In this document: positions 25,121 through 38,796 of the stretch, piece after piece
Position numbering within the stretch: the stretch's first letter is position 1
How the letters are laid out: each line of letters begins with the position of its first letter
Assembly: GCA_016946835.1 (NCBI GenBank)
Contig: JACVTC010000134.1
Location: forward strand, 296,001-360,000
Origin: Neocallimastix lanati (nom. inval.)
Taxonomy: Eukaryota > Neocallimastigomycota > Neocallimastigomycetes > Neocallimastigales > Neocallimastigaceae
Direction of reading: 5' to 3'
DNA: 64,000 nucleotides
Notes under the pieces: generated by a model
Database searches by the model: none
Seen by the model: the letters and a program-made list of their open reading frames with translations, nothing else
What the model was told of the DNA's origin: nothing
Made by a program: the position numbers and the translations under genes

Positions 25121-26938
25121 CTTAAATATTTTTTTTATGAAAAAAAAAATGAAATTCCAAAAGAATTTCGTTCTTTTATATTCAAAATTGGCTGATAATT
25201 TTTTCCTTTTTTTTTTTTATTGTTATTTTCAAAAAATAATTAATTAATAATTAATAATTAATAATTAATAATAAATAATTAATAATAAATAATATTAATA
25301 AATAATTAATAAATAATTAATAAATAATTTAAAAAAAAAAAAGAAAAAAAAAAATTAAAAATTAAAAATTTCTATGTCATATAATACATCTACTAATATA
25401 TAATATATTGTTCATTTCATTCATATACATATTAGAGGACAAGATGAATGACTCCATACAGAGAGATGCATTTATTAACTCTATTGATTTTTATTATCTC
25501 ATCTACTTAATCATTGGTCTAAATCTGTTTCTATATATTAACTTTTTTTATTTTTTTTTTTCATTCTATATTTAGCTGTTTCTTTTTTTTTTTTTTAATT
25601 ATGAAACAGACACTTTAAATATATATATATATAATTAATAAAATTAAAATAATAATAATATATAATAATATATATAAAATTTTGTTTCATTACTTTTTTT
25701 TTTTTTTTTTTTATTTTTTATTTTTATTTATATTTTCTTTTATTTCTTTTTTTTATTTTATTATTTAATATTTAATATTTATTATTTATTTTTTTATGTT
25801 TTTTTTTTTTTTTTTGTTATTAAATTAATATATTTTATTTCATTTTTTTTTAAATAATTTATATAAAGTATTTAATTTTTAAATAATTATAAAAAAAAAA
25901 TACTTAATTATAAATAATAATAATAATAATTAGAAAAACTGTTAATATAGCATTAAATTAAACAATAATAACAAAAATAAAAATATATATATAAATCAAA
26001 GTTAAAGTTATGGTTAATTAATAAATTAAAATAAAATTCATACCATAAAACGTCAAATATTAGTATAAAATGAAAAAATGAAGTATAAAAGTATATAGAT
26101 ATGTATATTATTAAGGATATCAAAGATAAAACAAAGTTAAAAAAAATATATATATAAGTATATATATATATATTTATGATATAAAAAATTTTTTATATTT
26201 TTAATATTTGAAATAATTAATCATTTTCTTATATATTCATTGGTTTATATTCATATGGTTTCTTTTTTATCCAATAATAATAAAAAAAAAAGGATCACTC
26301 ATCCTTTTTTTTTTTTTTTTTTTTTTTTTTGATATTTTTTATTAATATTTATATATATATATATTTAAATAAATTAATTATTTATTTTTTTCATTATTAA
26401 CTTTTCTTTCTTTCTTTTTTTTTTTAAAAAAATTTATACAGTGTTTTCTTTATACCAAACATTATAATTTTTATAATTCTCCATCACAATAATATTTAAT
26501 AATATTTAATAATATTTAATATATTAAAATAAAAAGAAAACAGAATGGATGAATTATCTACATTTTTATATATGTAAATGTAATTGTAATGGATTCAACC
26601 AATAGAATGATGCTGTCATTTAATAAATTATGTCAAATCATATATTCATCCATAATTAAAAAAAAAAAAAAAAAGAATTTACAAAAATTTTTAAATATAA
26701 AGAATTTTCATTCATAATATATAAGATTATATTAACAATATATTTGATAACATGAATGAATATTCTTAACCATATATTATTTTATATTTTTTTACATACA
26801 TAAAATGTTAATTATATATGTCAATATATTCAATTAAAAAATAATAATATTTAAATATAAAATAAGAATAAGCTAAGAATAAAAAAAGTTAAACAAAGGA
26901 TAATTAAAAGTAAAAATAAAATAAAAATAGAAAGAATT
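24842..26938. other. A+T-rich spacer upstream of CE4 gene 2; no gene seen
   Basis: Contains poly(T) and poly(A) runs, an AATTAATAAATA-rich stretch near 25230-25330 and TA runs. Patches with more mixed composition near 25430-25530 and 26560-26650 have no open frame. Promoter elements for CE4 gene 2 would lie at the left edge but none can be named. Confidence 0.5.
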
Positions 26939-27190
26939 ATAAAATATAAATATAAATATAAATATAAATATAAATATAAATATAAATATAAATATAAATA
27001 TAAATATAAATATAAATATAAATATAAATATAAATATAAATATAAATATAAATATAATAAATATAAATATAAATATAAATATAAATATAAATATAAATAT
27101 AAATATAAATATAAATATAAATATAAATATAAATATAAATATAAATATAATATAATATAATATAAATATAAATATAAATATAAATATAAA
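26939..27190. repeat. AAATAT hexanucleotide satellite (~40 copies)
   Basis: About 250 bases of a six-base unit (AAATAT) with two short interruptions, near 27055 and 27148, where the unit loses or shifts bases. No coding capacity. Confidence 0.9.
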
Positions 27191-27439
27191 AAGAGTTTAA
27201 TTAAAAATTGATTAGAATAATTTTTTAATTTTTTTTATTTCATTTTTTTTAATGACTCTGAAAATTTATTTTGCTCTGAATTTCGTAATGCATTTTAACA
27301 ACCTTCTCAACTCTTCTATATATTCCCATTTGCATTTATTAATCAATAGGTCAATATATTTGTAATTTTTTATTTTTATTATATATAATAATAAATAAAA
27401 TTTAAAAATAAAAAGAAATTTTCTTTAAATGGATGGTCA

Positions 27440-27450
27440 TATTATTATTA

Positions 27451-27538
<88 letters not shown>
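27440..27538. repeat. TTA trinucleotide array
   Basis: About 33 uninterrupted TTA units after a short imperfect start. It lies in a gene-free stretch, so it does not encode an amino-acid run. Confidence 0.9.
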
Positions 27539-27540
<2 letters not shown>

Positions 27541-28287
27541 ACTTCATTTACCTTTTTTGGTTATGAGAAGCCAAATGAATTAAATTGCATTTAACATATT
27601 TATATTAAATATTAATATTTAGTATGAAAGGAAAATATATTAATGATAATAGCATATGATAATAAAGAATACAATAATAATAAATAATAATACATTTATA
27701 ATATTAAATAATGATAATATTAATATATTAATTGATAATATTAAATGATAATATTAATATTAATTATAAGTAATAATACACTTTTCCTACATTATGAAAA
27801 TATTACACTAAAGGTTCTTTTTTGGTGTATATGAATAATATATAAATATTATATTTTTTATTTCTTTACATACGAATTATGATGGTAAAATATGATATTG
27901 TAAGAATGAATCATTCCTGTAAATATTATTCACCTACTTTTAAAATATTATTATATTTATTTTTATAAATAAAATGAAAATAAATAAAATGAAAATAAAT
28001 AAAATGAAAATATATATATAAATAGCTATAATTTAATATTCATTTCAAATAAAATAAAATTTATGAAATGCAATATTTCCATTACAGTATTTGTTATTAT
28101 ATTTATTATATAATGCATTACATATTATAGAATATATGATATAATACTACTGTATATAAATGATAATATATAAAAAATAATAAAAGAGATAGAAAATGAT
28201 TTATAAATTTAAATATTAAATTTAATTATTATACATTTTCATAACCAATGAATTTTTTAATAAAAAAAGTTTTGAATTAAAAAAAAT

Positions 28288-28468
28288 ATAATAAATAATA
28301 AATAATAAATAATAAATAATAAATAATAAATAATAAATAATAAATAATAAATAATAAATAATAAATAATAAATAATAAATAATAAATAATAAATAATAAA
28401 TAATAAATAATAAATAATAAATAATAAATAATAAATAATAAATAATAAATAATAAATAATAAATAAAT
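28288..28468. repeat. AAATAAT heptanucleotide satellite
   Basis: About 25 copies of a seven-base unit, followed by a degenerate continuation to about 28500. The same unit on the other strand forms the array at 44278-44462. Confidence 0.85.
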
Positions 28469-28737
28469 TAAATAATAATAAATAATAGTTAATTATTGTT
28501 AATAATAAATTATATATAGATTATTAATATTTATTAATAATGTTAAAATATATATCAATTATATTATATTTATAAATACATATGTTATAATGTATCAATA
28601 TATACCAAATGTTGATAATATATTCAACTATTTTTAACATACATCATTAAGTAAAACATATGTATTTTATGCTGGTATTAACTCTTTTTTAATAAAATTA
28701 ATAAAAAAAAAAAAAAAAAAAAAAAAGATAAAAATAT

Positions 28738-28968
28738 AAAATAAAAACCCTTTTGATCATTAATAACGTCTACAGAACTGAATAATGTATAGGAATTATG
28801 ATTGACAAAAAGCAAAAGACAACGTAAACAAGAGTCAAAGTGAAGCTCTTAGAGAAACAGTAGTATCATACTACCTAGCAACATGATATACGAATTATAA
28901 ATTAAAAAATATATCGTTAGTTGACTTCGACTGAATAAATGAGTTTAAATACAAGAAAAAAGGGTTTT
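28738..28968. repeat. Small candidate inverted-repeat (MITE-like) element
   Basis: About 230 bases of clearly higher complexity than the neighbourhood, bounded by ATAAAAACCCTTTTG on the left and CAAGAAAAAAGGGTTTTAT on the right. These are imperfect inverted ends of roughly 12 bases. There is no reading frame. It could be a small non-autonomous DNA transposon, or a unique patch with fortuitous ends. Confidence 0.35.
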
Positions 28969-30049
28969 ATATTTATATATATATATATATTAATAATACA
29001 TAATAAAAAATAAATATCATAATACAATTAATAAGGAATAAGGAATAAATAAATAATAAAATTAATAAATAATAAAATTAATAAATAATAAATATTAAAT
29101 AATAAATAATAAATAACAAGTAATAAATAATAATAAATAATAAATAATAAATAATAAATAATATGAATTGAATAAAAAGAATTTGAAAAATATTCCTTAT
29201 TAATATATAAGGAATATTTTAGGAATAAGGAATAAATAATATAAAGATAATAAGAGTACGAATGAACTAAGTGATAGAATATATTGTAATGTATGTACTT
29301 ATATTAATATGTAAGCCACATTGTAAGGATATTTTGTTTAATAAATCATTAAATGTATTGTAATGTAATATAATAAGATTAATATATAAGCCATATTGTA
29401 AGAATATAAAATCATGTAGTTCATAAAAATTTAATCTTTATCATAAAATATATTAATAAAGTTAACATAATTATAAAACTCAAAAACTTTCAATAATAAA
29501 GAATAATTTAATAATAAATAAATCAATCAATAGTTAATAAATTAGTATATCAAAAATAAAATTATTAATTTTTTTTTTTTAAAATATATTATTATTTTTT
29601 AAAGTTTCACATTTTCATAACTAATTTCTCCATTCCTTAATTAGAATTATCTTTAAAAATAAATTAGAATTATTTTTTAAAATAATAATTCCTTATTAAT
29701 TTAAAAAATAATTTTCTCAATTTTTTTTTTTTTTAATTTTTTAATAATAATGATATGAGAAAACTTTATTTCTATTAATTTTTTTTTTATTATTATTTAA
29801 ATAGCAATTAATAATAATTAATAATAATAATAATAAAAAAAAAATATTCATTTATATTTATCCTTATAGTTCGAAAAACATTAATTATATTTTATTAAAG
29901 ATATACCATAATATTATATATGATAGCATAACAATAATAACAGTAATAAAGCAAAAATAAAAATAATAATAAAAAAAAAAAAAAAAAAAGGAATAAAAGA
30001 ATAATAATAATAATAAAAGGAATAATAATGATATATATATAAAAATAAA
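28969..30049. other. Spacer upstream of the receptor gene; no gene seen
   Basis: A+T-rich, with AAATAAT-type runs near 29080-29165, an imperfect ~75-base direct repeat near 29284-29407 (shared ATAAGCCATATTGTAAGAAT-like core), and poly(A) near 29970. It should contain the promoter of the receptor gene starting at 30050. Confidence 0.45.
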
Positions 30050-30165
30050 ATGTTTCGAATCACTCTACACTATCTAATAATATTTATATATTATATAGGT
30101 AGTTTTATCTTTTATAAATTAATATAACATACATATTAAAAAAATTAATAATAAAAATTCATTAC

Positions 30166-30207
<42 letters not shown>

Positions 30208-30651
30208 AAATAATAATTAATTATATATATAAATGTATATATATTATTAATTATAGGAATTCTACAGGGAGTCACTGTGAATTTAGCAGCTAATTCATTG
30301 TTTATCTATGATAAACTATATAAAATTCTTGTTAATGATTTTAATAAATATTCAAAAGAAAATAATTTAGGTATAACCCTAAAAATGATTTTATTTTCTA
30401 AACAAAATTCGACTTATGAATTAGATGAATACGACTCCACAATTGATTATCTTCTCAAACAAAGGTCTAAAAAATTCGATATCTATTGTTTTGATCCAAT
30501 TTATACTAATAAATATACCTTACATATGGTTGATTTAACCGATAAAATTTCAAATGAACATATGGAATTATATAGTCATGGTGATGCTAAAAAGCTTTGT
30601 TACTCAAATAATATGTGGGTTGGACTAGTAAGAATCATATTCAAAAAAAAA

Positions 30652-30684
<33 letters not shown>

Positions 30685-31453
30685 AAAAAAGAAAAGAAAA
30701 AAAAGAAAAAAAAGAAAAAAAAAAAAGAAAAGAAAGAAAAGAAAAAAAAAGAAAAGAAATATAAAAATATAAAAAATACAATAAAAAAAAATTTTTTTTT
30801 TCTTTTATTTTATCTTAATTATTAATCTATAATATTAATATAAACAAATACCTTTTTTTTTAAAAAAAAATATTTTTAAAAAAATTTTTGCTAATTATAA
30901 TAAATTATGATATCATAAACTATATAAACTATATAATGCTAATGATAACAATAATATATATATATATATTTATAAATATATATATATATAAATTTTTTTT
31001 TTTTGATTCCTAATTCCTATTACTTAACATATTTATAATAGCCGTTATTTCAAAAATATTCTATCTTATATTCGAATAAAAATTTATTAAAAAAGTATGA
31101 TCGAAGGGTTCCAAAAACATGGGAAGAACTACTGGATACTGGAAAATATATATTGGAGAAAGAAAGGGCTAATAATAATACAGAAATAATTGCCTATAAT
31201 GGTTTTTTTTCAGGTATTATTTCTTTTTTTTTTTTAAAAAAAAAAAAAAATAAACAAAACAACAACAAAAAAAAAAAATGCTATTATTATTATTATAAAT
31301 TCTTTATAAAATCTAGTTTATAATTATATTATAATTATAAATATTATTTATTAAATTTACAGTTAAAATATAAATAAAATTTATTTATAAATTTCTTTAA
31401 TTTTAATAATATTATTATTAAATATATAAATATTAAAAAACATAAAAATCATG

Positions 31454-31490
<37 letters not shown>

Positions 31491-31636
31491 TTTAAATGAA
31501 TTTGCTACGTTATATGAAGTTGTTTATTCCTACAGAAATACCCCAGATACTAAATTTCCTGGATTTGGTAGTAAAGAAGCCATTGAAGGTGTTAAAATGG
31601 TTAAACATGTCAAAGAAGAAATTTCATCGGGTATAA

Positions 31637-31693
<57 letters not shown>

Positions 31694-33401
31694 AATATAA
31701 TATATATATAATTAATCATCCAAAAAAACAAAAAAACAAAAAAACAAAAAAACAAAAAAACAAAAAAACAAAAAAAAATTGTATTACACATAATTAATTT
31801 AGTTATTATATATATATAATTTTTAAATTTATTAAATTACATATATAATTTATTATATCTGCTTTATACATATATACTAATTTTATTGTTTTTTTTTTTT
31901 TTTTTTTTTTAATTTTTAATTTTATATATCAATAGATGATATATTTAGAGCTGATGAAGCTTTTAATACCATAACATTATTGAATGGTAATGGACTATTT
32001 ATAAGATTTTGGGATACCAATATTCCATTAAGTCAAACTTATTACATAACCCCTATGCCTGGAAAAAAGGAAGGAATTAATGCTTCTATAATTGGTGGTT
32101 TAAATGTCGGTATTAGTAAATATAGTTCTGTGGAAAAAAGAGAGGCAGCTCTGAAAGTCATTGAATATTTTACATCAGAAAAGGTACAAAAGGAAATTGT
32201 AATTAAACAGGTTGGTTTATACACTGGTATATCAAAATTGTATGATGATGAAGAAGTTTGTCAAGTGATCAGTTGTTCCATGGTGAAGGAGGCTCAAAGT
32301 ATTCATCGAGCCATGGAACATATCAATAATATTGACCAATATAGTAATCGAGTGAATAAAATTTTTAATCATTTTATGTTTGGAAAGGTAACGGCAGAGG
32401 AGGTGATGAAGGAAATTGATGATATTACCAGAATTTATCATATTTCCTTAGACACTAACCAAAGTAAAATAATATTTATTATTTTTATTCTTTTGACCAG
32501 CTTAATGCTCATCATTTTTACCTATATACCTCTTCATAAAGAAATTAAAAAGTTTTATTCCTTTTTTACTACGGATCTATGGATTATGTATTGCTTAGGA
32601 TATATAATCATTATTTTATCGGAATTTTTACAGTATGGTAAACTTTCAAAGACCATATGTCTATTAAGATATTCATCAATTTTAATTGGAATCTCTCTAG
32701 AGATGATTCCAATAATATATGTACTGTTGATCTCTTTCCCGGAGAATAATAAATATTCTATTTATCTAATCAATCATAAATATACTTTTCTGGGATGTCT
32801 TCTTGGTTTTGAAATCATTCTAAATATCTTAATCTTTTTAAACCCTTTTACCATAATGACAAAAATATTTCAAAATACTATTGATAATAAAAATTTCAGT
32901 TATTGTGTCATGAAGAGCTTCTTTGGAAATATGATGATCTTTATTGATGTTTTATTGAAAGTAATTATGTTACCAGTCATTCTACTATTAATCTTCATTG
33001 AATGGAATGCAGAAGAAATCGTTGAAGATATTCGAACGATCACTATAAATATTTATAGCAATTCAATTTGTTATGTTATGTTAATCGTGTTGGAATATCT
33101 CCCTATTAATGTTTTATATGTTAACTTTTCTCTTCATTCCATGTTTATTATGTTTAGTTGTCTTTCCAACTACGTCTTTATTCATTCCTTTAAAATTATG
33201 ATGTCAAGAAACCCTGAAAAGTTCTACTATCCGAATCGAACTACAACTAACCCTTCCAACAATTCTATTAAACCAGAAAATAATAACTCTACTACTACTT
33301 CTAACAATTTAAATTCTAAAAATATTATCACAAAAATATTGGATTATCATTCTACTCCTTATAGTACTATTACAAGTACCGTAGTAACTAATCCATCCTA
33401 A
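30050..33401 (+). CDS. Solute-binding-domain / seven-helix receptor (class C GPCR-like), five exons
   Basis: Predicted membrane receptor. Exons: 30050-30098, 30257-30627, 31042-31213, 31490-31630 and 31936-33401; phases agree and give 732 residues. Exon 1 encodes a hydrophobic leader (MFRITLHYLIIFIYYIG), i.e. a signal peptide. Residues about 20-400 resemble bacterial extracellular solute-binding proteins (periplasmic type II fold): FDIYCFDPIY, then VPKTWEELLDTGKYIL, then AALKVIEYFTSEKVQKEIV near the end of the domain. Residues about 423-666 contain seven hydrophobic segments (near 423, 459, 485, 528, 584, 621 and 646), and the tail is Asn/Ser/Thr-rich. Receptors joining a bacterial-type binding domain to a class C seven-helix domain are known from anaerobic gut fungi. 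The ligand is unknown; a sugar is an inference. Intron 2 holds a long A/G-rich purine tract that gives a false open frame. Confidence 0.85.
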
Positions 33402-34020
33402 ATGGTCATAAATACCAATAATATAAAAACGTCAGCTATTAATTAAATTAAATAAAAAAAAAAAAAATTCCAAATAAAAAAAAATAAATAAATGTATATA
33501 TATTATCACAAAACTTATTATCCTATTGTTGACAGGAACCATTAACATTTATTCTAGTAATATAATCATCAATATCAATAATGTTTCAAAAATCTACCCA
33601 TAATTTAATTTAAAAATATATATAAATATATATTTTTTATAAAAAAAAAATTAAATAAATAATGATAATAACAATAAGAGACTATCATAAATTAATAATA
33701 ATAACAAGAAAATAAATTTATATATAATAAAATAAATAAATAATAAAAATATATATGTTATTATTATTATAATAATAATTTTTTTTTTTAAATATATATT
33801 TTTTAAAAAATATAATCATTACATTAGTTTTAAAATCATTTTAAAGTTAAACTATAAAAAATTAACTATGGTTTAGTTCTTTAAAAATTGTATTAAATTA
33901 TTCTATAATAACATATATGAAATATATATATATATATTAATTTATAAATAATATATTCTATCATAAAAAATAATATGTAAAAGATAATAAAAATAGAATA
34001 ATAAAAAAATATTAATAAAA

Positions 34021-34075
<55 letters not shown>

Positions 34076-34196
34076 TATAAACAATAAAAATATAATATCA
34101 ATCCTTTTTCTTTTTTTTTTTTTTTGGTATTTCTTAAATTAATACTACTCTTTTGTTCTTGATTTTTGGTTTTCGAAAAGAAGAAGAGTTTTAATT
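33402..34196. other. Spacer 3' of the receptor gene
   Basis: A+T-rich with TA runs. Near 34020-34076 an AAT run is followed directly by a TTA run, forming a perfect-looking inverted repeat of about 25 bases per arm. There is no gene. Confidence 0.5.
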
Positions 34197-34397
<201 letters not shown>

Positions 34398-35100
34398 GTT
34401 AGCTTTATTAAATTTAGATCTATAATAATATTCCTTATGGAATATGGTATACAAGGGAAATAAGTGTATGATCTATCTTTCAGCTTTAAATAAGTAATGA
34501 TATAAAACAAATATGTGTAGTAACATATTTGTATATTTAATAATAATTATTAAATATTAAATTTATATCTTTTTGATAATTATTTTATTTTATTTTATTT
34601 CAATATGTATTATTATAATTATAATAATTATAATACTTTATTTCATATAAAATTTATATATTTCTATATATTAGAATATATAATTAATATATTACCTATT
34701 TCTTATAAATAGATTAAATTATTTATATTTGAAATAGAGAACTCGCTTGTAAATTTTTAGGAATTAGAATTATTATTTTAATTGTACGAATATTATAATA
34801 TTATTAATAAGTTTTACTAAACTACCATTATTTAAAACCCACTGCTTATAAATTATTGCACATAAAAGTCCAGCATATCAGTAATAAAGTCACATGTTAC
34901 TACATGCGTTTTCCATAACATAAAATAAATTAAATTAATTAAATAAATATTAAAAGATAATTAACATAGATTTATACAAGACGATAGATCATAATACATT
35001 TAAGTAATCATTAAATATAAATAAATAAATACATATAAATATAAATAAATACTATAAATAAATAAATTAAATATATAGTTAAATTATGAGTGCAGTCAAC

Positions 35101-35181
<81 letters not shown>

Positions 35182-35638
35182 AGGGGGACACTTCAACTTC
35201 TCCTACCCTAATTTTTTTTTTTTTTGTTTGTTTTTCATTTCATTCTATAATGCATTACTTTTTATCTTTTTTTATATTTTTTAATTTATTATTATTATTA
35301 TTTTCATATTAATTATTTTATTTTATTTTAATACATTACAATAAATAAAAATTTTTTTTAATTATAAATAGAAAATAATATTAATATATATATATATATA
35401 AATATGTATTTTTAACTTTTCTTATTAAAAGATAACATGATATTGACAAGACTATATATTGCTGTATATAAAGAGAGAAAGTTAAGAAGAAAAAAAAAAA
35501 AATTATTATTTCAACAATGTAATGAAATATAATTTAATTAAATAATTATATTTAAGAATATTAATAAAAATTAAAATTTAAAAATAAACTTATATTACTT
35601 TATTTTTTAATCTTATTATATTTAAAAATTTTTTAATT

Positions 35639-35669
<31 letters not shown>

Positions 35670-36070
35670 TATATTTATTTTGTACTCTTTTTCATAGAGG
35701 TGGCAAGGCACTCCATCTAGGAAAAAAATTAAAAAAAAAAAAATTTTTTTTTTTCATTTTTTTTATAATTATTGAAATGTAATATTAAATAAATATATAA
35801 TTATTGAAAAAAAAAAAAAAAAAAAAAAAAAAAATTAAAATATATATATTTAATTAATAATAAAAATACTAATAATTATTTTAATAATTATAAGGAAATT
35901 ATAAGAATTAAGGAGGTATATTTCATTCCCTTCTTCATTCTCAACAAGGAATTCATTAATTAACCAAATATAATATTTGCTTATGCTTTTTTTTTTTTAT
36001 TTATTTTTATTTTTATTATTTTATTTTATTTTCCTTAATAAATGAACTTAAATATAAAACATTAAAAATA

Positions 36071-36106
<36 letters not shown>

Positions 36107-36524
36107 TTTTTTTTTTTTATTTTGACTTAAAATAATAAAATTTATATATAATTTGATAAATAAATTTGCAGTTTTTTAAATGGATTTGTTTGTTTGCGAA
36201 TTGAATACTAAAATATAGTATCTAATTGAAATTCTTTTTACGTTATTTTTTTTTTTAAAAAAAAAATATATATATATATATATATATTTCTTAAATATAT
36301 TATTAACAAAATAAAAATATATATATATATAAATTTCTAATATATTTATTAAAATACTTTTTATAATTTTTTTTTGTTACTCTTGTGAATAAATAACTTA
36401 TTAGTAATTTATTTAATATTATAATTAAATATTAAATTATACTAAAAAAAATTAAAAAATTTTTAAATCATAAAATTAATAATGATATAAATATATTAAT
36501 AATGTTTAATAAATTGATTAATTA

Positions 36525-36561
<37 letters not shown>

Positions 36562-36579
36562 TAAATTTTTTTTTTTTTT

Positions 36580-36622
<43 letters not shown>

Positions 36623-36734
36623 TTGGTATATTATAATAAATTATTATTATTATATTTTGAATAAATAATTTTTAACTTAAAATATTTTTTTGTTAATTTA
36701 AAAATTTTTTTTAATTATTATTATTTTAATAAAC
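34398..36734. other. Gene-free spacer with microsatellites
   Basis: Holds an AAT array changing into AAAT near 35098-35183, an ATTT run near 35640-35672, and several poly(A)/poly(T) pairs (for example near 36080 and 36530). The patch near 34830-34920 has more mixed composition but no frame. The right end is the 3' region of CE4 gene 3. Confidence 0.5.
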
Positions 36735-38058
36735 TTAAATAAATAAAAGAGTAAATATTAAACCGATATTAAGATATAGAAGTAAAGATAAAGGTTTAAA
36801 TTTTATAAAGGCAGAAGATTCTAAATTTTGTTGAACATTTGGAATTGATGAAACATTATTATTATTATTATTATTTATGGCATCTTCCCCATAATTTTTT
36901 CCAGAAACATACATATATTCTTTTTCACCGAGACATTCAGCTACAGTAACAAAACGATAACCTTTTTCTCTCATACCACTTTGCTCAACAATCCAAGGAG
37001 CAATTTGTTCAACAGTGTAATTATGGGTATCATGCATAAGAATAAGATAACTATCTCTTTCTTCTGCAAATTGTTCTTTTAAAAAATTGATAGAATCTTC
37101 TACTCTTCGTTCAATACTTCCAGAGGCTTCAACATTCCAATCGTTAGTATCAGTATCCCATTGAATAAGACGGTAACCCCTTTGTTCAAGAAGAGCTTTA
37201 CAATCATCATTGCATTCACCTTTTGGAGCACGGAAATAATGAGGACGATCACCGGTAACTCTTTCAATTAAATCATCCATCATCGTTAGGGATTCATCAA
37301 ATTCTTCAGTGACGTTAGAAATTTTATGGCCATAGGTGTGAGAAGCAATTTGAAAACCATAATCATGAGCTCTCTTCATAGCTTGTTGATATTCTTCTGT
37401 TTCAAATGCGAATGGATAATGAAATCTTCCTAATTGGAAAAATGTAATTTTAACATCTTTTTGATTAATCATATAATCAATTAACTCATTAGTATATTTC
37501 CATGGACCATCATCAAACTGTTTTATCATAATAATGATAAATACAAGATAATTTAAAAATAAAATAAAATAAAAAATAATAATAGAATAATATAAAATAA
37601 AATAGAATAATATAAAATAAAATAGAATAATATAAAATAAAATAGAATAATATATATAATATTAATATGTTTTAGGGTTAGTACATATTTCATTTAAATT
37701 AATTTTTATTTATATTACAATATTCATTTGTCCATTTAAATATAAATATTATTTTAATTATTATTTTAATTATTATTTTAATTATTATTAAAATTATTAT
37801 TTAAATTATTATTTAAATTATTATTTTAATTTTTCTAATAAAAATTTTTAAATAAATTTTTTCTTAAAAAAAAAATATTATATATATTATTGAATAAAAT
37901 TATTAGATAAGATTTATATATATATACATATGAAATTTTGAAAAACATACTGTTAAAGCAATAGTTTTTGGTTCTGTACAAGATCGAATAAAATCAATTT
38001 CTGATTTAACCAAATTTAAAAATGTTATAGCTAAAACTAAGCAATAATAAAACTTCAT
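36735..38058 (-). CDS. CE4 polysaccharide deacetylase 3 (NodB domain, GPI-anchored), two exons
   Basis: Paralogue of genes 1 and 2. Exon 1 is 38058-37951 (36 codons: signal peptide MKFYYCLVLAITFLNLVKS, then RSCTEPKTIALT). Exon 2 is 37517-36735, beginning FDDGPWKYTN; together 296 residues. The 433-base intron (GTATGT...ACAG) lies in phase 0 between Thr36 and Phe37, splitting the catalytic TFDDGP motif. An in-frame ATG just inside the intron would give a false start without signal peptide and Thr. Asp38, Asp39, His96 and His100 are kept, as are RAPKG, WDTDTNDW and LILMHD. A short poly-Asn run precedes the C-terminal hydrophobic GPI-type tail. The intron carries a 20-base tandem repeat (about 37581-37655). 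Confidence 0.9.
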
Positions 38059-38265
38059 TTTTGTCAATTTCTTTTATTAATTTTAATTTTTGGTTTGTTT
38101 ATTGATTTGTTTTATCTTGTTTTTTTATTTAATTTTATTTTTATTTCCTTTTTTAATTTTTTTTTTCTAGTAATAATTTTATAAACTAATTTTTTTTATT
38201 ACTTTTACTCTTTCATTATTTTTTAAAAAAATAATAAAAAAATTTATTTGAATTTTAAGAAATTT

Positions 38266-38310
38266 TTGGTTCCTTTTTGGTTCCTTTTTGGTTCCTTTTT
38301 GGTTCTTTTA
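38266..38310. repeat. 11-base tandem repeat upstream of CE4 gene 3
   Basis: Four direct copies of GGTTCCTTTTT about 210 bases upstream of the start codon of CE4 gene 3. The composition stands out from the A+T background. It could be a cluster of factor-binding sites in the promoter or simply a microsatellite; only its presence and position are seen. Confidence 0.5.
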
Positions 38311-38763
38311 TATTATTAATGATTATTAATATATAATAAATATTTTAAAATAGTATTATTATATATTTATACAATAATATATATAATGAAATATTGTCAT
38401 ACATAATCTTTAATAAATTATTTTTTATTTATTTATTTAAATATTTGATTGATTTTTATATAAATTAAAAAAATTTTTTTTTTTTTGATTTTTAATGATT
38501 TAGCCTTATTTTAATTAATTATTAAAAATTAATTATAATTAGATAAGATAATAAATACATTTCATTATAAAAATATTTTAAATATTATTAATGAAATAGT
38601 CAGAAATAAATTATTATTTATAATTACTATTATTATAAACACTAATTACTATTTCCAAAAGATTAGTTTATGCTTATTTCTTTTTTTTTATATAAAGGAA
38701 TAATTCATTAATTTATTTAGTTTATAATTAGTTAATATAATATATATAATTATATAATTGTTT

Positions 38764-38796
<33 letters not shown>

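Noticed and set aside
30628-30825. Lys/Glu-rich continuation of the receptor exon
   Set aside because: It is intron 2: a GT site at 30628 in phase with the next exon at 31042 gives the conserved protein, while the continuation is an A/G simple repeat.
37518-37529. Possible start codon for CE4 gene 3 reading MIKQFDDGP
   Set aside because: It lies inside the intron; it would remove the signal peptide and the Thr of the catalytic motif. An upstream exon at 37951-38058 restores both with correct splice phase.
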